This document shows, piece by piece, positions 50,416 to 59,337 of a DNA stretch of 64,000 nucleotides. The notes beneath the pieces are model-generated. The model was not told where the DNA came from. It did not search any database and saw nothing but the letters and a program-made list of their open reading frames with translations. A program made the translations under genes and the position numbers. The first letter of the stretch is position 1, and the number at the start of each line of letters is the position of its first letter. Source of the stretch: Haloarcula sp. H-GB4 (GTDB lineage Archaea; Halobacteriota; Halobacteria; Halobacteriales; Haloarculaceae); NCBI RefSeq assembly GCF_030848575.1, contig NZ_JAVDDX010000002.1, positions 124,001-188,000 of the forward strand, given 5' to 3'.

Positions 50416-52182
50416 TCAGTTGGACGTGATATTGACGTCGTTCGTCGAGATGTGGAGGTAGGTGATCGCAACCACGCTCGTGTCTTTGGGAAGTGTTCGC
50501 TCTTGTTTGAGTGCCTGGTCAAAGTGGACTCTGCCACCTTTTTCCAGTTCGACTTGGCTGGTGACTGCACCGCCGTAGAGTTCGCTCTTCCAGATCTCGA
50601 ACGTGCTTGTTCCGGTCTTTCCCCCTGGCGCGTAGATGACACCAGTGACTCTGGACTTATCTGATCCTTTCTTTTCCATCCGGGCTTGAAGGGTGTCTTT
50701 GCCGTAGATCCACACCTGTGTTGACCGCTCACTGACCGCACCGGTTGTCCTGATCTCGCTCGCCCGTGTGAAGAAGTGATAGCCGTCGGCGCTCCCGCCA
50801 GACGCGGACGATTCGCCTTTTATGTATATCTTCACCTGATTCGGACCAGACACCGTGATATCGTTCCCGGTGTTGAGGCTCACGTAATTCTCGACGCCAA
50901 TGATTACGTCTCCGCCAGTCGTGTCGAACTCGACATCGTTGCTCAAGTCGATTCTATCGACGTGATAGCTGCCCGCAGACAGCGTCGTCGTCCCCTCTGT
51001 CCCGTCGATAACGCCGTCGTCAGCTATCGTTCCCCCGTTATCGTTCGACGACGATAGGTCGTCGACCTGTGTGTCGACGTGAGAGTTGATGTTGGTAGTC
51101 TCGCCGAACGAACTGATCTGTTCGTCGGAACAGGACCCTGTACACGCGCCGTGTTTGTCGTCGAACGCGTCTGCCCATTCTACTCGGTCGCCGTTGAACG
51201 TCATCGAGTTACTACTGAATTCGACGCGCCCGCCCGAGGTGATGTTGCCGTTCAGTTCCGCACTCCCGGTGACGGTGACATCACCTGCCGTTGTGAGATT
51301 GCCGCCATCACCAGCCTCAGAGGCGTCGTACCCGTCCCCATCCGCCGAAGTATAGCTGTCGGTAAATGCGTCGTTCCCGCTCAGTTTGATCGAGCCGGAG
51401 TCGCTCGTTGCGGCGACGGCGTTCCGGACCGTTCGTGGCCCTGCAGGGACCTTGAGAATAATCGAGACACGATTGCTATCGGGATGATACGTCACGTCAC
51501 CGTCTGTTCGCTCCTCGAAGTACTCTCCCCACGCACGGTAGTACTCGCTCTGGACGGTAACGTTGACCTTCCCATTTTCAAGCGGGTTCGTGAAGTTCGC
51601 GTTGCGCGTGCTGTTGGGAAAGTGTGACGTTGTTCGGTTGTGGGAGATCGACGCGCTGTCTCTGATTGCTCCGGACCCACTCACCGTTACGAGCGGCAGC
51701 GTTAGCGTCGCGTCTCGGTAGTGGAACTCGGGTGGAGACACCATCACCGATGTTCCGTCGCCGCTGGTCCGCCAGACGCCGCCCCCCTGATACGCGAGTC
51801 GCGTCTCATCACTGCCGTGATACGCCACCTCACCCATCGATTCGTTGAAGACGGTCGTCCGACTCCCGGACGTTGTATTCTGATAGGAGACGTTCATCCA
51901 CCCGGCATCCTCATCGATTCGATAGGTGCTCGAACTGCTTGCGGGAAGGGAAACCTGTTGTACATCCGTCTGTCCCAGTGCCACGAGCGCGGTTTTGGAG
52001 TTGAGTTCCGTCAACGACTTCTCGGTTCGTTCCATGTCGAGTTGCGTCTGCGTGCTCGTGATTGCGTCAGCACCCAGTGCAACAACCGCCGTCGTCGATA
52101 TAATCATCACCGCAAAAACCAGCGCTAGCCCGAGCGGAGCACTTTGCCCACGGTTTCCGAGGCTCCAGCCAGCGCTACCCAT
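50416..52182 (-). CDS. Large pilin-like surface protein B
   Basis: A 588-residue paralogue of the preceding gene. QSAPLGLALVFAVMIISTTA, YQGGGVWRTSGDGTSVMVSP, a beta-helical middle (GDVTVTGSAELNGNITSGG) and the ending ELYGGAVTSQVELEKGG, then NITSN, all correspond. It has two extra cysteines in CTGSCSDEQ. A TATA-like TTTAAA at 52210-52215 would start transcription near 52186, so the ATG at 52182 was chosen over ATGs further upstream. The 146-base gap to copy A shows the two have separate promoters or a long spacer. Confidence 0.72.
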   Translation of the reverse strand: MGSAGWSLGNRGQSAPLGLALVFAVMIISTTAVVALGADAITSTQTQLDMERTEKSLTELNSKTALVALGQTDVQQVSLPASSSSTYRIDEDAGWMNVSYQNTTSGSRTTVFNESMGEVAYHGSDETRLAYQGGGVWRTSGDGTSVMVSPPEFHYRDATLTLPLVTVSGSGAIRDSASISHNRTTSHFPNSTRNANFTNPLENGKVNVTVQSEYYRAWGEYFEERTDGDVTYHPDSNRVSIILKVPAGPRTVRNAVAATSDSGSIKLSGNDAFTDSYTSADGDGYDASEAGDGGNLTTAGDVTVTGSAELNGNITSGGRVEFSSNSMTFNGDRVEWADAFDDKHGACTGSCSDEQISSFGETTNINSHVDTQVDDLSSSNDNGGTIADDGVIDGTEGTTTLSAGSYHVDRIDLSNDVEFDTTGGDVIIGVENYVSLNTGNDITVSGPNQVKIYIKGESSASGGSADGYHFFTRASEIRTTGAVSERSTQVWIYGKDTLQARMEKKGSDKSRVTGVIYAPGGKTGTSTFEIWKSELYGGAVTSQVELEKGGRVHFDQALKQERTLPKDTSVVAITYLHISTNDVNITSN

Positions 52183-52477
52183 ACTAGGCATATGTACCCC
52201 AGCAACTGATTTAAACAAGATGGGCAAGTTATCAATTGTGATACCGTGAAGGAGTCTCCTTGCGGTACGAATTCGTGGACGGTATCACTGGTCAGAGACT
52301 GGGCGTGAAGCGGAACGGTTTAGTCGCGCCCTCTCAGACAGTAAGATGGGAACAGCACGACCGCAAATCTGACTCGCTGTGGACTTTCACAGCTCGGGAT
52401 TGCGGCCGTGTTCGGCACTGTACAGTGCCAATACGCCTCGTAACGAGAGCGGTTCGTGCGGTTCCAACCAGATTACA

Positions 52478-52948
52478 ATGGCACGAATGCATACACGCCG
52501 TCGCGGTTCGTCCGACTCGGACAAACCGGCGGCAGACGAACCCCCGGAGTGGAGTGACGTCGACGAGGACGCCATCGAAGCGCGCGTCGTCGAACTGGCC
52601 GAACAGGGCCACTCGCCAAGCGAGATCGGCCTGAAGCTGCGCGACGAGGGCGTCCAAGGCACGCCGATCCCTGACGTCTCGCTCGCAACCGGCAAGAAAG
52701 TCACCGAGATTCTCGAGGAGAACGAAGCCGAACCGGAGTTCCCGGAAGACCTTCGGAACCTGCTCGAGCGGGCCGTCCGCCTTCGCGATCACATGGACGA
52801 GAACCCCGGTGACTACCAGAACAAGCGTGCGCTCCAGAACACGCAATCGAAGATCCGACGCCTCATCGACTACTACCGCGGTGACGAAGTCGACGAGGAC
52901 TTCACCTACAGCTACGACAACGCCGTCGAAGCGCTGGGTCTCGAATAG
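52478..52948 (+). CDS. rps15: 30S ribosomal protein S15
   Basis: A 156-residue archaeal S15. The basic start MARMHTRRRGSSDSDKPAAD is followed by EWSDVDEDAIEARVVELAEQ and the S15 core, in which RDHMDENPGDYQNKRALQNT and SKIRRLIDYYR contact 16S rRNA. An in-frame ATG-like start exists upstream, but the conserved N-terminus begins here. It is first in an operon with a RecJ-like gene, pcc1 and rps3ae, a grouping known from other haloarchaea. Confidence 0.96.
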   Translation: MARMHTRRRGSSDSDKPAADEPPEWSDVDEDAIEARVVELAEQGHSPSEIGLKLRDEGVQGTPIPDVSLATGKKVTEILEENEAEPEFPEDLRNLLERAVRLRDHMDENPGDYQNKRALQNTQSKIRRLIDYYRGDEVDEDFTYSYDNAVEALGLE

Positions 52949-54058
52949 ATGTCGGCGACCGGTCGGGAACCGACGCCAGCCACGTCGCCCGGTGACCTCG
53001 CCGGGTCGCTGCGGGAGGCCGCTTTCGTGCGCCTCGTCAGCGACGCGACCGGCGAGGCGCTGGCCGCGACCGGCCTGCTGGCGCGGGCACTAAACGACAC
53101 GCCGTTTCAGGCGAGCGTTGTCCGCCCGTTCGAGAACCCCGACCGGACCACGGAGACCGACATCACCGTCGCAATCGGTCGTACGCAGCCGACCGCCGAC
53201 ATAACGTTGACCGACCGCGCCGCCGCGACTGCCTTCGAGACCGCCCGCGAACTCGGTACGGCCGACCCCGCGCTCGCCCTGGCTGGCACGATTGCCGCCG
53301 GGGACGTTGACGGGACTGTTGCCGAAGCCGCCGAGCAGGCGGGGCTTGACCAGCGGCCCGGCGTCGCAGTGCCGGGTACAGACCTCGCGGACGGGCTGGC
53401 CCACTCGACGCTGTTCGTCGCGCCCTTCTCGGGCGACGCCGACGCAGCGCGGGCCACGCTGGCGGAGCTCGACATTTCGCCCGACGGACACCCGTCGGCC
53501 GACGATTGCCGACGCCTCGCGTCGCTGGTCGCGCTGGCCGTCACCACGGACGCGCCGCCACGGGCCGCTGACGCGGTCCAGCGCGCGCTTCGTCCGACAA
53601 CAGGCGGCCCCTTCGAGACAGTCGGCGGCTACGCCGACGTACTCGACGCCGTCGCTCGCGAACAGCCAGGCACCGCCGTCGCACTCGCGCTCGGCCACGA
53701 GACCGTCCACGAGGACGCGCTGGCCGCCTGGCGCAGTCACGCCACACGCGCTCACGACGCAGTGTCCGAGGCGACCACGGGCCGGTACGACGGCCTGTTC
53801 GTCGCCCGCGGCGACGCGATGCCGACCGGCACCGTCGCCCGCCTGTTCGCGGACTACCGCGCGCCGGAACCGGTGACGCTCGTCGTTACCGACGACCGGG
53901 CCGCGGCCCGCAGCACGGACGGGCGGGACGTGGCAGAGACGATGCATGCAGCCGCCGAGATGGTCGGCGGTGACGCCGTCGGGACGGGCGACCGAGCGCA
54001 CGCCCGGTTTGACGTTTCGACGGCCGACTTCATCGAAGCGTTCCGGGAGGCAGTATGA
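52949..54058 (+). CDS. Degenerate RecJ-like (DHH/DHHA1-type) protein
   Basis: A 369-residue Ala-rich protein starting directly after the rps15 stop codon. The fold resembles archaeal RecJ-like phosphoesterases, with DITVAIGRTQPTADITLTDR in the position of the first domain and VGGDAVGTGDRAHARFDV as a weak DHHA1 nucleic-acid motif. The catalytic D-x-D and DHH motifs are not visible, so it may bind nucleic acid or act as a structural subunit rather than cut. It overlaps pcc1 by 4 bases. In many archaea a RecJ-like gene sits between S15 and KEOPS genes. Confidence 0.7.
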   Translation: MSATGREPTPATSPGDLAGSLREAAFVRLVSDATGEALAATGLLARALNDTPFQASVVRPFENPDRTTETDITVAIGRTQPTADITLTDRAAATAFETARELGTADPALALAGTIAAGDVDGTVAEAAEQAGLDQRPGVAVPGTDLADGLAHSTLFVAPFSGDADAARATLAELDISPDGHPSADDCRRLASLVALAVTTDAPPRAADAVQRALRPTTGGPFETVGGYADVLDAVAREQPGTAVALALGHETVHEDALAAWRSHATRAHDAVSEATTGRYDGLFVARGDAMPTGTVARLFADYRAPEPVTLVVTDDRAAARSTDGRDVAETMHAAAEMVGGDAVGTGDRAHARFDVSTADFIEAFREAV

Positions 54059-54285
54059 GACGGGCCGAGATTCGGACGACACACGACTCGCCCGAACGCA
54101 TCGCACGCGCGGTGCGGCCGGATAACACCGACGAGATGACCACGCGCGTCGAGGGCGATGCCGTGGTCACGACCGTCGAGCGCGATTCGACCAGCGGCCT
54201 GCAGGCGACCGTCGACGACTACGTTGTCAACATCCGGGTTGCAGCACAGCTCGCAGACCAACACACACAATCCAACCATGAGTGA
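54055..54285 (+). CDS. pcc1: KEOPS complex subunit Pcc1
   Basis: A 76-residue protein matching Pcc1 in length and pattern: RRAEIRTTHDSPERIARAVR, then the strand-turn VEGDAVVTTVERDSTSGLQA and the helix DDYVVNIRVAAQLAD. Pcc1 dimerises the KEOPS complex, which makes t6A37 in ANN-decoding tRNAs such as the tRNA-Thr in this window. It overlaps both neighbours (4 and 8 bases). Confidence 0.85.
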   Translation: MRRAEIRTTHDSPERIARAVRPDNTDEMTTRVEGDAVVTTVERDSTSGLQATVDDYVVNIRVAAQLADQHTQSNHE

Positions 54286-54919
54286 ACGAAGCGTTTCCAA
54301 GCGCACAGAACAGAAACGGTGGTACACCGTGCAGGCTCCCGAGCAGTTCGACCGGGAGGTTCTCGGTAAGACACCGGCAGAGGAACCGGACAAGGTGCTC
54401 GGACGCACCATCGAAACAACGCTCGGCGAACTGACCAACGACGCCAGCGAGAACAACACGAAGCTGACCTTCAAGATCAACGAGGTCGCCTCGGACTCAG
54501 CGTACACGGAGTTCATCCGCCATGAACTCACGCGGGACTATCTCCGCTCGCTCGTCCGCCGAGGCTCTTCGAAGGTCGAGGCCTACATTACCGTGCTGAC
54601 CACGGACGACTACCGTGTCCAGATTCAGCCGGTCGCCGTGACGACGAAGAAGGCCGATGCCTCCCAAGAGAAGGCCATCCGCCGAACGATGATCGACCTC
54701 GTTCGCGAGACGGCTAAAGATCGCTCCTTCGAACAGCTCATCGACAGCGTCGTCGAAGGGCGTCTCTCCTCGGCCATCTACGGCGAGGCCAAGGACATCT
54801 ACCCGCTCCGACGCGTCGAGATCAAGAAGACAACGCTCGAAGCGCGGCCCGAAGAAGTCGCCGCCGAAGAGGAGACGGCTGTCGACGTGGACGAAGAAGA
54901 CGTCGACGTCGAAGCCTAA
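54278..54919 (+). CDS. rps3ae: 30S ribosomal protein S3Ae
   Basis: A 213-residue archaeal/eukaryotic S3Ae (S1e) protein. It starts MSERSVSKRTEQKRWYTVQA, inside the end of pcc1, and has LGRTIETTLGELTNDASENN, KLTFKINEVASDSAYTEFIR and YIVLTTDDYRVQIQPVAVTT-like stretches. The tail is a Glu/Asp/Val run ending DVDVEA. It sits on the platform of the small subunit. An upstream in-frame ATG would give a longer form but lacks family similarity. Confidence 0.95.
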   Translation: MSERSVSKRTEQKRWYTVQAPEQFDREVLGKTPAEEPDKVLGRTIETTLGELTNDASENNTKLTFKINEVASDSAYTEFIRHELTRDYLRSLVRRGSSKVEAYITVLTTDDYRVQIQPVAVTTKKADASQEKAIRRTMIDLVRETAKDRSFEQLIDSVVEGRLSSAIYGEAKDIYPLRRVEIKKTTLEARPEEVAAEEETAVDVDEEDVDVEA

Positions 54920-55108
54920 CACGTTCCAACACCGACGTTCGATTTTTCCGCCCCACTAGAGATCGATATCTGACAGCGACGCGGCAGACATGCGTCTCTT
55001 CTGTGACGTTGTTGCCGACGGTCGGAGTTAGCGACCGAGAATGCAAAACAGCGCGCAGACGCTCCACTCAGCGCGGACGAGAAAAACCCGGCAAAATCGA
55101 CAGTGCCG

Positions 55109-55552
55109 CTACTCGACGCTTGTCGCCGTTTCGGGGTTTTCGGTTACGACGACAGTCCCGACCATCCCGGCTCGTTCATGCGGGATACAGAAGTAGGCAT
55201 ACTCGCCGAGTGTCTCGAAAGTGTGCGTGAAATCGTCACCCTCGAACATCGTCCCGCCGGAGGAACTCCCCCAGTTGTCGCGGGCCGCCTGTTCGGTGTC
55301 AAAGCCGCCGGAGGCGAAGTAGTCGGCCTCGTCAGGGATCTCGTCCTCGTAGGCCGTGACCGAGTGGCCCTGTTTGCTCGTATTGAGCCACCGCACGGTC
55401 GTCCCCGGTTCGACGGCGATCCGAATCGGACGGTACGCCTTCGCGGACATCCCAACGTCGTAGTCGGTGTCAGCGCTCCCACCGCCGAGGCAGCCGGCGA
55501 GCCCTGCGACTGCCGCCGGACCGGCCGCACGGAGAAAATCCCGTCGCTCCAT
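55109..55552 (-). CDS. Halocyanin-type blue copper lipoprotein
   Basis: A 147-residue protein. RRDFLRAAG is a Tat motif and LAGCLGG a lipobox with Cys21, so it is a membrane-anchored extracellular protein. The plastocyanin-like domain has the copper ligands His in QGHSVTAYE, Cys and His in YFCIPHE and Met in AGMVGTV. It carries electrons between membrane redox complexes. The long Asp/Gly-rich loop (DYFASGGFDTEQ) before the Cys ligand is usual for halocyanins. It is on the same strand as purK, 90 bases away, with no obvious link. Confidence 0.92.
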   Translation of the reverse strand: MERRDFLRAAGPAAVAGLAGCLGGGSADTDYDVGMSAKAYRPIRIAVEPGTTVRWLNTSKQGHSVTAYEDEIPDEADYFASGGFDTEQAARDNWGSSSGGTMFEGDDFTHTFETLGEYAYFCIPHERAGMVGTVVVTENPETATSVE

Positions 55553-55642
55553 ACTGCGACTCAGGACCGCATAGTCAAAGACCGCTCGGTTCCGGACCGC
55601 AATCGGCCCGTGGCTCCAAACTCGGGAGTCAGCCAGCGGCGA

Positions 55643-56788
55643 TCACTCGAAGGTCAGGCCGTCACGGAGTTCGCGGGCGTCGGCGAGCAGGCCGTCCGGG
55701 TCGTCGGCCGTCACTGTCACGTGTCCCATCTTCCGGAGGGCGTACACCTCGCGCTTGCCGTACCAGTGCAGGTGTGCTCGCGGCGTCTCGAGCACGCCGT
55801 CTTCGCCCCGTAGCTCCGCCGGCTGGCGCTCGGTCACGTCCCCGAGAATGTTGGTCGACACAGTGGGGAACCGTTGATCGGTCGACCCCAGCGGCTGGCC
55901 GGTGACAGCGCGGAGGTGTTGCTCGAACTGCGAGGTATGGCACCCTTCAATAGTCCAGTGTCCGGAGTTGTGCGGGCGCGGCGCAATCTCGTTGAGCAGG
56001 ATCTCCCCGTCGGTCGTCTCGAAGAGTTCGATACCGAACACGCCGCGGCCGTCCATCACGTCAAGCACGTCGTGAGCGACATCTCGGGCGCGTTCGCGGA
56101 CGGCTCGTGACGCTCTGGCCGGCGCGACGGATTCCCGCAGAATCTCCTCGCGGTGAATCGTCTCGGTGACCGGGAACGTGTCCCGCTCGTCCGCGCCGCG
56201 ACAACCCATAACGGCCAGTTCCCGCTCGAAGTCGACCATTTCCTCAACCATCGCTGGGCCGGCAATCTCGTCGACAGCGCCCTCGACATCGTCCGGCCCC
56301 TCGACGCGGATGTTCCCGCGGCCATCGTAGCCGCCGGTCCGGGCCTTGAGCATCGCGGGGTAGCCCAGTTCCTCGCAGGCCTCGCGGAGGTCGTCGGGGG
56401 TGTCAACGGCACGGAACTCGGGGACCGGAACGCCGGCATCCGACAGCCGGCGCTTCTGGACGAGCTTGTCCTGAATCGTCCGGAGCGTCTCTGGAGTGGG
56501 ATGCACAGGCGTCCCCGTCTCCTCGGCGACCCGTTCGAGAACGTCCGGATCGGCCAGTTCGATCTCAAAGGTGAGGTAGTCGGCGCGCTCGGCGAGCTCC
56601 CGCAGGGTCGCCTCCTCGTCGAAATCCCCGACGATCTGGTCGCGGACGACCGGCGCGGCCGGACAGTCCGGTGTCGGGTCGGTCACAAGCAGTTCGAGGC
56701 CAAGCGGCGCGGCCGCCTCGCCCAGCATCCGGCCGAGTTGGCCACCGCCGACCACGCCGACGGTCGGCCCTGGTGACGTGAGCGTCAT
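55643..56788 (-). CDS. purK: 5-(carboxyamino)imidazole ribonucleotide synthase PurK
   Basis: A 381-residue ATP-grasp enzyme that makes N5-CAIR from AIR, ATP and bicarbonate in purine synthesis. The N-terminal VGVVGGGQLGRMLGEAAAPL is the PurK hallmark. The ATP-grasp part has YDGRGNIRVEG and EMVDFERELAV, and the conserved EIAPRPHNSGHWTIEGC lies in the last third. The ATG at 56788 was chosen over one five codons upstream because it starts next to the first strand. No purE lies next to it in the window. Confidence 0.93.
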   Translation of the reverse strand: MTLTSPGPTVGVVGGGQLGRMLGEAAAPLGLELLVTDPTPDCPAAPVVRDQIVGDFDEEATLRELAERADYLTFEIELADPDVLERVAEETGTPVHPTPETLRTIQDKLVQKRRLSDAGVPVPEFRAVDTPDDLREACEELGYPAMLKARTGGYDGRGNIRVEGPDDVEGAVDEIAGPAMVEEMVDFERELAVMGCRGADERDTFPVTETIHREEILRESVAPARASRAVRERARDVAHDVLDVMDGRGVFGIELFETTDGEILLNEIAPRPHNSGHWTIEGCHTSQFEQHLRAVTGQPLGSTDQRFPTVSTNILGDVTERQPAELRGEDGVLETPRAHLHWYGKREVYALRKMGHVTVTADDPDGLLADARELRDGLTFE

Positions 56789-56813
56789 ACCGCGCGCTTT
56801 CACAGCAGCAGGG

Positions 56814-58787
56814 TTAACGGTTCGGTTCTCGGCCGTAGGATTCGTGGACCCACACCGTCATGTCGTTCGAGCCGTACTTCGTTCGCATCCGGTGTGTTTT
56901 GGGTACGTACCCGGCGGCTTCGAGCTGTTCGGCAGGGACTGTGTTGTCGATCTGCTGGGTGATGACTATCGGCGGCTGGTCCGCCTGCGCCTGTTCGGCA
57001 AGCGTGTCGGGCCGGTTCTCACAGGAGACGTTCACGTCGTCGGTCGCGTAGTACCACGGTAGCGGCAGCGAGTTGTGCCACTGCAGGCAGGTCGGTCTGG
57101 TGTTCCACCACGAGTCGTTCCACTGACCGCGGTCTTCCTTGACGTACGCGTCGTCGCCGTCGTAGGCGTCGCCGCGCTCTCCGTGGTACATGACGACATC
57201 GGTGCCGTTTCTGTTGGCCGTCGCGATTCGGTCCATCTCCGCCAGGTCCGTACGGAGCGACTCCTGTGGCTGGGCGTACTGGACCAGCGGATTCCCCTCC
57301 AGATGCTCGTTGGTGTACACCCGCGTTACGGTCGTGTTGACGACGAGTGCAGTAACGAGCAGAACGATGGCGGCGGCGATGGCCGCACCAGTCACGTCGT
57401 CAGCCGACAGCGATTCGTTCCCCCACCGGATCACAGCAGCGAGTCCGACGGCGGCCGGAATCGACAGCGGGACGACAACGTGGACGGCGAGCCACGGCGC
57501 GCCGATGTCGGTCCCGATGGGGTAACCCAGAATCGAGACGTAGCCGCCGTAGGCCGCGAACGGGATGAGGTGGCGCGGCTCAACGGTTCCGAGTCGGTCG
57601 AGCGCATACCCGAACACCGAGAACAGAAGCAGCGGCGCCGCGGTGTAGCCCAGCGCTTTCAGGAGCACCTCGTAGTGGCCGTCGACGCTCTCGTAGAACG
57701 TCTCGATGGACCCGACGAGGCCTGTTTCCGTTGTCGTGGCCTTCTCCGAGGCCGGCGAGAACCACTCGCTGTACTGGTCGACGACGCGTTCCCAGGTGGT
57801 CTGGACGAGTTCGGGGAACAGTGATGGGTTCGTCACGCCGGACCAGAAGTTCACGTCGCCACTTGCGGCCGGCGCTGGCGGGTGTTCGATGCCCGCGACA
57901 CCGGCCCCACGCGGAGCGTAGAAGAACAGCGAGACGAGGCCGAACACTAGCGCGGCGAGGACGATGTGGCTCGCGTACGCTGCGAGGACGGAGGTGGCGC
58001 TGTCGTGGCGGTCGCGGAACGAGCGACCGATGTTGATAATGAGCCCTACGTCCGCCCGGACACGGCCCGACAGCCGGCCCCAGATTGTACCGATACTCGG
58101 GACGGTCCGGAGGAAGCTGTACGCGTCGCGGTAGCCGTTCGGAAGGACGAGCACCTTTGCCAGCAGAAGGCCGGTCGCGCCGAGCCACGTCAGTACGTAG
58201 ACGATGGCGTTCTCCTTCGAGGCGAACCCGAGCGCCATGAACGCGGCGACGCCGTAGAGATAGCGTGCCTTCCGGGTGTCAACAAACCGGACGAGCAGGC
58301 CGAAGGCGGTGAACATAAACGCAGCGACCAATACGTCGCTGCGCATAAACCGCGAGAAGTACAGCAGGACCGGATTGAGTGCGAGAAAGGCGGCCATGAG
58401 GACTGTCTCGTCGGACCGGAGGTGTTCGCGAAAGAGCAGCGCCGCCAACGGGAGCAGGCCGCCGACAATCGCGACCGGGAGCCGCATCGTGAAGTCGGTC
58501 GGCGCAGCGACGGTGAATACCCAGCTATCGACGTGTTGAATGAACGGGCCGTGGATGATGTAGCGATAAGCGAACGACCCAGAATCGCGGAGATGCAGCG
58601 CCCAGTAGGCCACGCGACCCTCATCGAAGTGAGCGACGCGGCTTCCGAGCGCTACGACTCTGAGGATGAGTCCGAGAAGCGTCACGGCAACGACGAGCTT
58701 CACGGTGGCGCGGGGGTCGTCCGCGAACCAGGACCGGCTCCGGTCCCGAAGATCGTGGAGGGCAGACAGCAGGGACGACTCAGCCAT
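56814..58787 (-). CDS. Agl23-like membrane protein (flippase-associated, GT-C type)
   Basis: A 657-residue membrane protein with about twelve helices. The first loop carries VAHFDEGRVAYWALHLRDSG, whose acidic pair fits a GT-C glycosyltransferase fold, as in dolichol-mannose or ArnT-type enzymes. A soluble C-terminal domain ends in VHESYGREPNR. It matches the haloarchaeal family TIGR03663, called flippase activity-associated Agl23 in the N-glycosylation pathway (from memory). This would serve glycosylation of surface proteins such as the S-layer. ATG at 58787 starts MAESSLLSAL; an ATG 8 codons upstream is possible. Confidence 0.75.
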   Translation of the reverse strand: MAESSLLSALHDLRDRSRSWFADDPRATVKLVVAVTLLGLILRVVALGSRVAHFDEGRVAYWALHLRDSGSFAYRYIIHGPFIQHVDSWVFTVAAPTDFTMRLPVAIVGGLLPLAALLFREHLRSDETVLMAAFLALNPVLLYFSRFMRSDVLVAAFMFTAFGLLVRFVDTRKARYLYGVAAFMALGFASKENAIVYVLTWLGATGLLLAKVLVLPNGYRDAYSFLRTVPSIGTIWGRLSGRVRADVGLIINIGRSFRDRHDSATSVLAAYASHIVLAALVFGLVSLFFYAPRGAGVAGIEHPPAPAASGDVNFWSGVTNPSLFPELVQTTWERVVDQYSEWFSPASEKATTTETGLVGSIETFYESVDGHYEVLLKALGYTAAPLLLFSVFGYALDRLGTVEPRHLIPFAAYGGYVSILGYPIGTDIGAPWLAVHVVVPLSIPAAVGLAAVIRWGNESLSADDVTGAAIAAAIVLLVTALVVNTTVTRVYTNEHLEGNPLVQYAQPQESLRTDLAEMDRIATANRNGTDVVMYHGERGDAYDGDDAYVKEDRGQWNDSWWNTRPTCLQWHNSLPLPWYYATDDVNVSCENRPDTLAEQAQADQPPIVITQQIDNTVPAEQLEAAGYVPKTHRMRTKYGSNDMTVWVHESYGREPNR

Positions 58788-58923
58788 ACCTGGCTCAAGC
58801 ACATGGGGCATTAGAATCCTTCTGGTTTCCAACAGCTGTTGTCGGACTGACAGACTGTGGAGGGCGCTGCGGAGAGCGAGACGGAACGGTAGTTCTTTAG
58901 TCGCCCCTGCCCGGGTGTCAGGT

Positions 58924-59337
58924 ATGGTGCAGCTTGGGCTGGTTGTCGCCCAGTATGACAAACACGGGGCCGTTATCGAAGAGATGGAGCACGGGGCTTA
59001 CGAGGCCGCTGCCGACAATGACGCTGAGATTGCTGCGTCAGTCGATGTCCCGGGGGCCTACGACACGCCGCTGGCCGCCGACCGGCTGGCGCGCCGGTCG
59101 GATATCGACGCCGTGGCCGTCCTCGGCGCGATCATCAGCGGCGACACCGACCATGATCAGATCATCGGCAACGCCGCTGCGCAGGGGCTGACCGACGTGT
59201 CCCTCGACCGCGATACCCCCGTCACACTGGGCATTATCGGCCCGGGCATGAGCCAAGACGAGGCCGAGGCCCGAACCGACAAGGGGGCCTCAGCCGTCCG
59301 GAGCGCAATCGAACTCGCCACTGAACTCGAACAATGA
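58924..59337 (+). CDS. ribH: 6,7-dimethyl-8-ribityllumazine synthase
   Basis: A 137-residue lumazine synthase, which joins the two riboflavin precursors in the penultimate step. Family landmarks are LGLVVAQYDKHGAVIEEM, VPGAYDTPLAADRL, AVAVLGAIISGDTDHDQIIG, with the catalytic His in the D-H-D segment, and GIIGPGMSQDEAEAR. TATA-like TTTAG lies 24-28 bases ahead of the ATG. It overlaps the aminotransferase start by 4 bases. ribL, for FAD synthesis, is 2 kb away. Confidence 0.93.
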   Translation: MVQLGLVVAQYDKHGAVIEEMEHGAYEAAADNDAEIAASVDVPGAYDTPLAADRLARRSDIDAVAVLGAIISGDTDHDQIIGNAAAQGLTDVSLDRDTPVTLGIIGPGMSQDEAEARTDKGASAVRSAIELATELEQ

